From Actinomycetota bacterium (GTDB taxonomy: Bacteria > Actinomycetota > Thermoleophilia > Solirubrobacterales > Solirubrobacteraceae): 9,902 nucleotides of DNA. Position numbers and translations under genes: made by a program. The stretch is taken from positions 1 through 9,902 of the forward strand of contig SYBY01000063.1 in NCBI GenBank assembly GCA_005788585.1, in the 5' to 3' direction. Each line of letters starts with the position of its first letter. The first letter of the stretch is position 1. Below the pieces are notes generated by a model. It worked only from the letters and a program-made list of their open reading frames with translations, had not been told where the DNA came from and did not search any database. Below, in pieces: positions 1 to 6,283 of the stretch.

Positions 1-2
1 CT

Positions 3-119
3 GCCGCCGCCGTGTTCGCCCTGTGCGCCGGTGCCATGGTCGTCTCCGCCACCCACGCCGACAACAACCACAACGTCGCCGCCCCGGCTGCCCGTGTCGT
101 CGACCTGGCCACCGTCACC
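3..119 (+). CDS. Possible N-terminal fragment of an unidentified exported protein (partial)
   Basis: Read in the frame that starts at position 3, the strand gives a hydrophobic, alanine-rich stretch ([19 protein letters not shown]) followed by DNNHNV and a short Ala/Val-rich segment. That is the shape of the hydrophobic core and signal peptidase I site (A-T-H-A before D) of an exported protein whose first residues lie off the left edge. The same frame carries on as an open frame past 120, but from there it only mirrors purL on the other strand, so the real protein is cut at the join. Neither the other + frames nor the three minus frames of this stretch look like a known protein, and none continues PurL. 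Function unknown. It may be a read or contig fusion rather than a neighbouring gene. Confidence 0.3.
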
Positions 120-125
120 GTCGCG
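115..125. other. Abrupt junction between purL and unrelated sequence
   Basis: On the minus strand PurL is well conserved up to [12 protein letters not shown] (last codon 122-120). It should then continue with a segment like (V/I)F(T/S)MGARP. Instead the frame reads [14 protein letters not shown], and no other minus frame restores PurL. The change is sharp rather than a gradual decay, which fits a chimeric assembly join, a deletion or an insertion end. No inverted or direct repeat marking a mobile element end is visible at the join. Confidence 0.55.
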
Positions 126-503
126 CCGGATGCCGCCGACGCCCGTCGCGGCACCCTGGAACGGCTCGACCGCGCTGGGGTGGTTGTGCGACTCGACCTT
201 GAACGCGATCGCGAGGCCGTGGCCGACGTCCACCGCGCCCGCGTTCTCGCCCGGACCCATGACGACCTTCGGGCCGGTCGTCGGCAGCGTGCCGAGCAGC
301 TTCTTGGAGTGCTTGTAGGAGCAGTGCTCGCTCCAGAGCAGGCTGAAGACGGCGAGCTCGACCTCGTTGGGCTCGCGGCCCATCTTTTCGACGATGAGGG
401 CGTACTCGGCGGGCGTGAGGCCGAGCTCGACGGCGGCGTCGACGCCCGGGGTCGCGGAGCTGTTCGGAGTCGCGGCGGAGGGGTCGGGCATCGTTGGTCG
501 CAT
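120..503 (-). CDS. purL: Phosphoribosylformylglycinamidine synthase subunit PurL (FGAM synthase II), N-terminal 128 codons only
   Basis: PurL is the ATP-dependent synthetase subunit that converts FGAR to FGAM in the cytoplasm, using ammonia delivered by PurQ with PurS as the bridging subunit. Visible landmarks are [14 protein letters not shown] (residues 57-70, with the conserved His60), GPGENAG (83-89), [10 protein letters not shown] (101-110) and [13 protein letters not shown] (113-125). The small-type protein is usually about 720-750 residues, so about a sixth is present; the frame departs from the family after residue 128. ATG at 503 is chosen as start. A GGCGGA lies 4 nt and a GGGGAG 13 nt upstream; ATG at 491 is a possible alternative. 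The first 25 or so residues are a variable Ser/Ala/Pro-rich lead. The gene is divergent from the repeat-protein gene and lies far from purQ, its usual upstream neighbour. The family call is certain; the exact start is less so. Confidence 0.93.
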
Positions 504-538
504 GCTATCCGCCGGTCTCCCCGCACCCCTCGTGCGAG

Positions 539-567
539 TTGGATGTGCGCCCGCATCTCGATAGGAT
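539..567 (+). promoter_or_regulatory. Predicted sigma70-type promoter for the RCC1-repeat gene
   Basis: TTGGAT (539-544) and TAGGAT (562-567) are separated by exactly 17 bases. The -10 keeps the TA...AT frame of the consensus and the -35 keeps TTG. Transcription would begin near 574, leaving a leader of about 60 bases before the chosen GTG at 637. The motif sits in the divergent region shared with purL, so control of the two genes could be linked, but I see no clear operator. Motif match by eye only. Confidence 0.45.
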
Positions 568-624
568 CCCCAATTGACCGTCTTCCGGACTGGGGCGGTT
601 CCTGCCTGGACCACCGCTCACCTC

Positions 625-630
625 GTGAGG
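625..630 (+). promoter_or_regulatory. Ribosome binding site that decides the start of the RCC1-repeat gene
   Basis: GTGAGG, containing the GAGG core, ends 6 bases before the GTG at 637. The frame is open further upstream, with TTG at 574 and GTG at 625, but those codons have no good purine-rich site before them and would place a non-signal-like stretch ahead of the signal peptide. Starting at 637 gives a textbook signal peptide. Confidence 0.6.
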
Positions 631-636
631 CCCGCC

Positions 637-3600
637 GTGCCCCGCCGCCAGACGACCGCGCCACTGCGCACCCTGCTGGTCCTGCTCCTCGCGCTCGCGG
701 GGCTGCTGCTCGGTGCGGGCCAGGCGCAGGCGCTGTCGCCCATCGGCGACGGCCCGCGGTTCAGCGGGCCCGGCGTGAGCTCGGGCGAGCGGATCTCCGC
801 GGGCGGGTCGCACTCGTGCGCGATCACCGCGGAGGGCACGCCGGTCTGCTGGGGCAGCAACACCGCCGGCCAGCGTGGGATCCCCGGCGGCGTCGGGACG
901 GTGCGGCAGATCACGACCGGCCTCGATCACACGTGCGCGATCAAGACCGACGGCACCCCGGTCTGCTGGGGCAGCAACAGCCAGGGGCAGGCCACGATCC
1001 CGGACGGCACGGGGACCGTCACCCAGATCAGTGCCGGCAGCTTCCACACCTGCGCGATCAAGACGAACGGCACCGCGGCCTGCTGGGGGAACAACGGCCA
1101 AGGGCGATCGACCATCCCACCCCTACTCGGCACCGTCACCCAGATCACAGCCGGCGACAGCCACACCTGCGCGATCAAGACCGACGGCAACCCGATCTGC
1201 TGGGGCAACAACGAGGACGGTCAGCGCGCGATACCGCTCGAGATCGGGCGGATCACGCAGATCACAGCCGGCGCATTTCACACGTGCGCGATCGAAACCG
1301 ACGGCGACCCGTTCTGCTGGGGGAGCAACACTGAACAGCAGCGGACGATCCCGGACGGCGTCGGCACCGTCACTCAGCTCACCGCGGGCACCTTCCACAC
1401 CTGCGCGATCAAGACCGACGGCTCCCCCGTCTGCTGGGGCTCTGGCGGCCAGGGGCAGACCACCATCCCCGCCGGCATCGGCACCGTCACCCAGATCTCG
1501 GCCGGCGGTCTCCACACGTGCGCCATCAAGACCAGCGGGGCGCCGGTCTGCTGGGGTGGCGACACCGATGGGCAGCGCACGGTCCCCACCACCATCAGGG
1601 CGGCGAGCACGCTGACCATCACCGCCGCGGGCAGCCACGCCTGCGCGATCAAGACCGACGGCACCCCCGTCTGCTGGGGCAACGACCCTTCCGGCGCGAC
1701 CGCCGTGCCAGGTGCGGTCGGGACCGTCACCCAGATCGACGCCGGCAACAACCACACCTGCGCGGTCAAGACCGACGGCACCCCTGCCTGCTGGGGCAGC
1801 GACACCCAGGGGCAGACCACCATCCCCGACGGCATCGGCACGGTCACCCAGATCACCGCTGGCCTCAATCACACGTGCGCGATCAAGACCGACGGAACCC
1901 CTGCCTGCTGGGGCAACAACGCAAGCGGGCAGACCACGATCCCCGACGGCACCGACACCGTCACCCAGATCACCGTCGGCACCGCCCACACCTGCGCGAT
2001 CAGGACGAACGGCACCCCCACATGCTGGGGTGGCGGCGCGCAGGCCACGATCCCTGGCGGCGCCGGGTTCGGCACCGCCACGCAGATCGCTGCGGGCACC
2101 GCCCACACGTGCGCGATCAAGACCGATGGCATCCCCACCTGCTGGGGCGACAACGGCTCCGGGCAGGCTCCGGCCGCCCCGGGCGTCGGGACCGTCACCC
2201 AGATCGCCCCCGGCAGCAGTCACACCTGCGCGGTCAAGACCGACGGGCAGCCCGCCTGCTGGGGCAGCAACTTCCAGGGGGAGACCTCCCCTCCTGACGC
2301 CGCGACGCTTGGCGCCGTCACCCAGCTCAGCGCCGGGACGCAGTTCACGTGCGCCGTCCGGAGCCCGGGCGCCCCCGCCTGCTGGGGCGCCTCCGGCGTC
2401 GGGCAGCTCACGTTCCCCAGCGAGCTCGAGGCGACGACGATCAGCGGCGGACGCGCCCACACCTGCGCAGTGAAGCCGGGTGGCACCCCGGTGTGCTGGG
2501 GCCGCGACAGCCTCGCCCAGTCCACCGTCCCGGACGGGACGGGCACGGTCACCCAGATCACCGCCGGCGGCGAGCACTCCTGCGCGATCAAGGCCGACGG
2601 CACCCCCACCTGCTGGGGCAGCAACGACGACGGGCGATCGACGGTCCCACCGGGGACCGGCGCCGTCACACAGATCTCGGCGGGCGCGTTCCACACGTGC
2701 GCGGTCAAGACCGGCGGCGCCCCCACCTGCTGGGGCGGCAACAGCTCCGGCCAGACCACCATCCCCGACGGCATCGACACCGTCCTCCAGATCACCGCCG
2801 GCTCGTTCCACAGCTGCGCCATCAAGACCGACGGCACCCCCACCTGCTGGGGTGCTGGCAACTTCGGGCAGACCACCATCCCGGACGGCACTGGCACCGT
2901 CCTCCAGATCGTCGCCACCGGGTCCCGCACCTGCGCGATCAAGGCCGACGGCACCCCCACGTGCTGGGGCGCCAGCGTCTTCGGTGAAACCACCATCCCG
3001 GACGGGATCGGCACCGTCACCCAGATCACCGCCGGCGGCTTCCACAACTGCGCGATCAAGACCGACGGCACCCCGGTCTGCTGGGGAAGCAACAGCACCG
3101 GGGAGACGACCATCCCGGGCGGGACCGGCACCGTCAGCCAGATCACGGCCGGCAACAGCCACACCTGCGCGATCAAGACGAACGGCACCCCCACCTGCTG
3201 GGGCGACAACACCTTCCGGCAGCGCCAGGCGACGATTGAGGTGATCGCTCCCCTCCTCGTCGGCGCGGGCGAGGTCCTGCGCGTGACGAGCGCCTCTCCC
3301 CGGCGCGGGTTCCAGGTCACCGCCGGCGCCCTCCCTGACGGCCTCACGCTCAGCGCCGGCGGGCTGCTCTCCGGCACCCCCACGACGACGGGCTCGTCCA
3401 CCGCGACGATCACGGTGTCGTCCGACAACTTCCCGCCCTCGGCGTCGACCGAGTTGACGATCAACGTCGACCTCACCGCGCCGACCACCACCGACAACGT
3501 GCCGGCCGGGTTCCGCAACGCCCCGATCCCCGTCACGCTCACGGCGACCGACACCGGCGCCGCGGGGGTGCAGACCACCACCTTCGAGAAGGTCGCGGCA

Positions 3601-5004
3601 AACGGGACGGTCGGCACGACCCAGACCTATAACCCCGCCAGCAAGCCGACGCTGACCAACGGCGAGAAGATCCGCTACCGCTCGACCGACACGCTCGGGA
3701 ACGCCGAGGGCGACAAGACCAGCGCCGCGGCGAAGATCGAAACCGTCGCGCCGACCACGACCGACAACGTGCCGACGACGTTCGCCGCCGCGCCCATCCC
3801 CGTCACCCTGACCGCGACGGACACCGGCGGTGCCGGCGTGCAGACCACCACCTTCGAAATCCTCAACGCGGGCGGCACCCCTGGGGCCACCCAGACGTAC
3901 AACCCGGCCGCCAAGCCGACCCTGAACAACGGCGAGAGGATCCGCTACCGCTCGACCGACACCGCAGGGAACACCGAGACGACGAAGACGAGCGCCGCGG
4001 CGAAGGTCGACACCGTCGCGCCGGCCACGACCGACAACGTGCCGACGACGTTCGCCGCCGCGCCCATCCCCGTCACCCTGACCGCGACGGACACCGGCGG
4101 TGCCGGCGTGCAGACCACGACCTTCGAAATCCTCAACGCGGGCGGCACCCCTGGGGCCACCCAGACGTACAACCCGGCCGCCAAGCCGACGCTGAACAAC
4201 GGCGAGAGGATCCGCTACCGCTCGACTGACACCGCAGGGAACACCGAGACGACGAAGACGAGCGCCGCGGCGAAGGTCGATACCGTTGTCCCCGCCACGA
4301 CGTTCACGTCCGCGCCCGCCGCATCGAGCAGCGACCGGTCCCCGGTGGTGGCGTTCAGCAGCGCTCCCGGCGCGACGTTCGCGTGCTCGCTCGACGGCGC
4401 GCCGTTCGCAGCGTGCACGTCACCGGTCACACTCGGCCCGCTCGCCGACGGCGCACACACCTTCAGCGTCCGGGCGACCTCGCAGGCGGGAACCGTCGGC
4501 CCGACCGCCACAGCGACGTTCACGATCGTCCCTCTGCTCGCGCCGACCCCGCCGATCGTGATCACCACCCCGCCCGCGCCCGACCCGCCCGTGGTCATCG
4601 GTGGTGGTGGGACCACGCCCACGCCCCCGGGCGTCACGCCGCCCGCGCCCGTCCTGAAGCCGGCCCTCGCGCTCGCGCGGCGCACCAAAGGTCGCTCGCT
4701 CCTGCTCGACCGCGGAAAGGTCCCCGTCCGCGTCTCGTGCGGACCGGTCGCGTGCCGCATGACCATCACCAGCGCGCTGCGCCTGAAGGGCAAGACCCGC
4801 GTGACGCTGCGCCGCACCGTCGTGTCGCTGCGGGCCGGCCAGACCCGCGTGGTCGCGATCAAGGCCACCGCCTCGCAGCGGCGCGCGATCCGCCGCCTCA
4901 CGGGCGGCGGCGGCCAGGCCCGGTTCACCGTCAGCGCGACCGGCGGCGGCACAACCAAGCGCGCGACCATCACGCTGAACCTGCGCCGGCTCGCCGTCCG
5001 CTGA
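637..5004 (+). CDS. Large secreted protein with 21 RCC1-like repeats, Ig-like domains and a basic C-terminal beta domain
   Basis: 1455 residues from GTG 637. Residues 1-32 form a Sec signal peptide: PRRQTTAPLR, then a Leu/Ala-rich core, with cleavage after AQA. Residues 48 to about 866 hold 21 RCC1-like repeats of about 39 residues, consensus GTVTQITAGxxHTCAIKTDG followed by TPxCWGxNxxGQTTIPDG. About 869-947 resemble a He_PIG-type Ig domain (ALPDGLTLS, GLLSGTP). Residues 948-1217 are three 90-residue Ig-like units that begin near TTTDNVP. About 1218-1298 form another Ig-like domain (CSLDGAPFAACTSP, LADGAHTFSVRA). A proline/glycine-rich linker follows to about 1343, then a Lys/Arg-rich beta domain to the end. 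There is no LPXTG motif, no late membrane helix and no catalytic motif, so the protein is probably released or held non-covalently outside the cell. RCC1 repeats build seven-bladed propellers that usually bind partners, so an adhesion or ligand-binding role is an inference. Neighbouring genes do not clarify its job. Confidence 0.88.
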   Translation: MPRRQTTAPLRTLLVLLLALAGLLLGAGQAQALSPIGDGPRFSGPGVSSGERISAGGSHSCAITAEGTPVCWGSNTAGQRGIPGGVGTVRQITTGLDHTCAIKTDGTPVCWGSNSQGQATIPDGTGTVTQISAGSFHTCAIKTNGTAACWGNNGQGRSTIPPLLGTVTQITAGDSHTCAIKTDGNPICWGNNEDGQRAIPLEIGRITQITAGAFHTCAIETDGDPFCWGSNTEQQRTIPDGVGTVTQLTAGTFHTCAIKTDGSPVCWGSGGQGQTTIPAGIGTVTQISAGGLHTCAIKTSGAPVCWGGDTDGQRTVPTTIRAASTLTITAAGSHACAIKTDGTPVCWGNDPSGATAVPGAVGTVTQIDAGNNHTCAVKTDGTPACWGSDTQGQTTIPDGIGTVTQITAGLNHTCAIKTDGTPACWGNNASGQTTIPDGTDTVTQITVGTAHTCAIRTNGTPTCWGGGAQATIPGGAGFGTATQIAAGTAHTCAIKTDGIPTCWGDNGSGQAPAAPGVGTVTQIAPGSSHTCAVKTDGQPACWGSNFQGETSPPDAATLGAVTQLSAGTQFTCAVRSPGAPACWGASGVGQLTFPSELEATTISGGRAHTCAVKPGGTPVCWGRDSLAQSTVPDGTGTVTQITAGGEHSCAIKADGTPTCWGSNDDGRSTVPPGTGAVTQISAGAFHTCAVKTGGAPTCWGGNSSGQTTIPDGIDTVLQITAGSFHSCAIKTDGTPTCWGAGNFGQTTIPDGTGTVLQIVATGSRTCAIKADGTPTCWGASVFGETTIPDGIGTVTQITAGGFHNCAIKTDGTPVCWGSNSTGETTIPGGTGTVSQITAGNSHTCAIKTNGTPTCWGDNTFRQRQATIEVIAPLLVGAGEVLRVTSASPRRGFQVTAGALPDGLTLSAGGLLSGTPTTTGSSTATITVSSDNFPPSASTELTINVDLTAPTTTDNVPAGFRNAPIPVTLTATDTGAAGVQTTTFEKVAANGTVGTTQTYNPASKPTLTNGEKIRYRSTDTLGNAEGDKTSAAAKIETVAPTTTDNVPTTFAAAPIPVTLTATDTGGAGVQTTTFEILNAGGTPGATQTYNPAAKPTLNNGERIRYRSTDTAGNTETTKTSAAAKVDTVAPATTDNVPTTFAAAPIPVTLTATDTGGAGVQTTTFEILNAGGTPGATQTYNPAAKPTLNNGERIRYRSTDTAGNTETTKTSAAAKVDTVVPATTFTSAPAASSSDRSPVVAFSSAPGATFACSLDGAPFAACTSPVTLGPLADGAHTFSVRATSQAGTVGPTATATFTIVPLLAPTPPIVITTPPAPDPPVVIGGGGTTPTPPGVTPPAPVLKPALALARRTKGRSLLLDRGKVPVRVSCGPVACRMTITSALRLKGKTRVTLRRTVVSLRAGQTRVVAIKATASQRRAIRRLTGGGGQARFTVSATGGGTTKRATITLNLRRLAVR
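778..3240 (+). repeat. Array of 21 RCC1-like repeats (117-bp period), arranged as 3 x 7
   Basis: Twenty-one copies of a 117-bp unit, counted by the invariant CWG. Each encodes H-T-C-A-I-K-T-D-G-T-P-x-C-W-G-like sequence. The GTVTQI linker that joins most units is missing at the first unit (778), at unit 8 (from about 1606; RAASTLTITAAGSHACAI) and at unit 15 (from about 2431; EATTISGGRAHTCAV). This splits the array into 778-1605, 1606-2430 and 2431-3240, of 828, 825 and 810 bp, seven units each. The bases are also highly repetitive, with recurring framework stretches such as GCGATCAAGACCGACGGCAC. Long open frames on the opposite strand here are by-products of the repeat. Confidence 0.92.
3478..4287 (+). 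repeat. Three tandem 270-bp Ig-like domain repeats
   Basis: Units start at 3478, 3748 and 4018, exactly 270 bp (90 codons) apart. Each encodes TTTDNVP or ATTDNVP, then PIPVTLTATDTG, GVQTTTFE, QTYNPA and IRYRSTD, typical of the actinobacterial Ig-like units that stack as extracellular stalks. Units 2 and 3 differ at only about three positions between roughly 3755 and 4010 (compared with their copies 270 bp on), so they look recently duplicated. Unit 1 is clearly more diverged. The next segment (from 4288) starts in the same phase but is a different domain. Confidence 0.9.
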
Positions 5005-5035
5005 CTCGCCCGCGGGGCACGCCCGTACCCCAGGG

Positions 5036-6266
5036 GTGCACGCCACGCGCCTCCCGGACCCACGCGACACCGACGCCGCAGCCTGGGTCGCCGCGCACCT
5101 CGGCGACCTGACGCTGGAAGGCCCAGGCGGGGTCGTGCCGTCGCCGCGATTCCGGGGTGGGCAGTCGGCGGCCGACGAAGCGCTCGCGGCGTTCGACGTC
5201 ACCGGCTACGCGCGCGCCCGCAGTGCCGTCTGGCCCCCGTCACGCCGCGGCGCCAGCGGCCTTTCCCCCTACATCCGCCACGGCCTCATCCCACTCCCGC
5301 GCGCTTGGCCGGCGGTCGCCGACGGGCCGCCGCGCGACGTCCACCGCTTCCGCGACGAGCTTCTGGCAGGAGTACGCCCGCCACGTCTACGCGCGGCTGG
5401 GCGCGGCGACCCGGGCGCCGCTGCGGCGCGCACCCGCCACCGCGCCGACCCGCTGGGACGAGCCGTGGCCGCGCGAGATGGCGTGCATGGACGCCGTGGT
5501 CGGCGAGCTCGAGCGCGACGGCTGGGCGGTGAACCAGACGCGCATGTGGCTGGCGTCGCAATGGACGATCCGCGCGGGCCACGACTGGCGCGACGGCGAC
5601 GACGCGCTCTTCACCCACCTGCTCGACGGCTCGCGCGCGGCGAACCGGCTCGGATGGCAGTGGACGGTCGGCGCGGGCACCGGGCGCCCGTACGGGTTCA
5701 GCCGCTGGCAGGTCGAGAAGCGCGCGCCCGCGTTCTGCGAGAGGTGCGCGCTGCGCGACGCCTGCCCGATCGAGGAGTGGCCCGACGCCGACGCGGGACC
5801 GAGGGTCGCCGAGGATCCGCGCCTGCGCGCCGACCACGACGTCGCGGCCACGGGCGGTCCACGGGTGATCGAGCACAGCGGGGTCGACCCCGAGGCCGTC
5901 TGGCTCACCGCCGAATCGCTCGGCGACGACGACCCGGCGCTCGCCGCGCACCCAGAGCTCCCGGCGGTCTTCGTCTTCGACGCGCCGCTGCTGGCGCGGC
6001 TGCGGCTGTCGGGCAAGCGCCTGGTGTTCCTCGCCGAGACGCTCGCCGACCTGGCCGCGCGCCGCCCCGTCGAGCTGTGGCGCGGCGACCCGGTCGACGT
6101 GCTGCGCGGCCGCGCGGTCGCGGCCACGTTCACGCCCGTCCCCGGGTGGCGACGCCGCGCGGCGGAGGTCGCCCCGGTCGAGGTGCATCCCTGGCCGTGG
6201 CTGGCGTGGCCGCGGGCGGGCACGCTGGCCTCGTTCAGCGCCTGGCGGAAGACGCTCGGGCGCTGA
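5036..6266 (+). pseudogene. Photolyase/cryptochrome-like flavoprotein with reversed domain order, broken by one frameshift
   Basis: Two frames together encode one protein. From GTG 5036 the first frame gives RLPDPRDTDAAAWVAAHLGDL, then GASGLSPYIRHGLIPLPRAW and RFRDELL. At 5363-5366 the sense moves to the other frame, WQEYARHVYARLG, and runs to the TGA at 6264. Losing one TG from CTT-CTG-TGG would explain the shift; restored length is about 410 residues. Residues 60-235 match the photolyase FAD-binding fold: S-x-LSPY-x-R-x-G, WAVNQTRMWLASQ, DGSRAANRLGWQW. The GTGTD-like loop reads GAGTGRPY. Residues 285-410 (VWLTAESLGDDDPAL, VFVFD, LVFLAETLADL, WRGDP) resemble the alpha/beta domain that normally comes first. 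A Cys cluster, CERCALRDAC, lies between them. Such proteins repair DNA or sense light; the exact activity is unknown. It starts 31 bp after the repeat-protein gene with no strong ribosome site, so co-transcription is possible. A sequencing error cannot be excluded. Confidence 0.75.
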
Positions 6267-6283
6267 CCGCGGAGCCGCGTTCG

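Noticed and set aside
574..636. Upstream start (TTG 574 or GTG 625) for the RCC1-repeat protein
   Set aside because: TTG 574 coincides with the predicted transcription start and neither codon has a ribosome site. GTG 637 has GAGG at the right distance and gives a proper signal peptide.
12..1334. A 440-codon + strand open frame crossing purL and the repeat gene
   Set aside because: It runs opposite purL and then out of frame with the repeat protein; the Arg/His/Asp-rich second half is shadow sequence. Only the first 119 bases may be coding.
778..3240. CRISPR array or tandem non-coding satellite
   Set aside because: The 117-bp period is one continuous reading frame with protein-level conservation; there are no unique spacers between identical short repeats.
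1123..3617. Long minus-strand open frames (679 and 465 codons) opposite the RCC1-like array
   Set aside because: They repeat with the same 117-bp period, have low-complexity Ala/Gly/Asp- or Val/Pro-rich content and no recognisable motifs. A repeat length divisible by three keeps any stop-free frame open in G+C-rich DNA.
5005..5035. Short ACCCC-A-GGGGT palindrome after the RCC1-repeat gene as a terminator
   Set aside because: The loop is one base, the stem is five base pairs and no T-tract follows.
6261..6283. CGCGG-AG-CCGCG inverted repeat between the convergent genes as a bidirectional terminator
   Set aside because: A two-base loop cannot form a stable hairpin and there is no T-run on either side.
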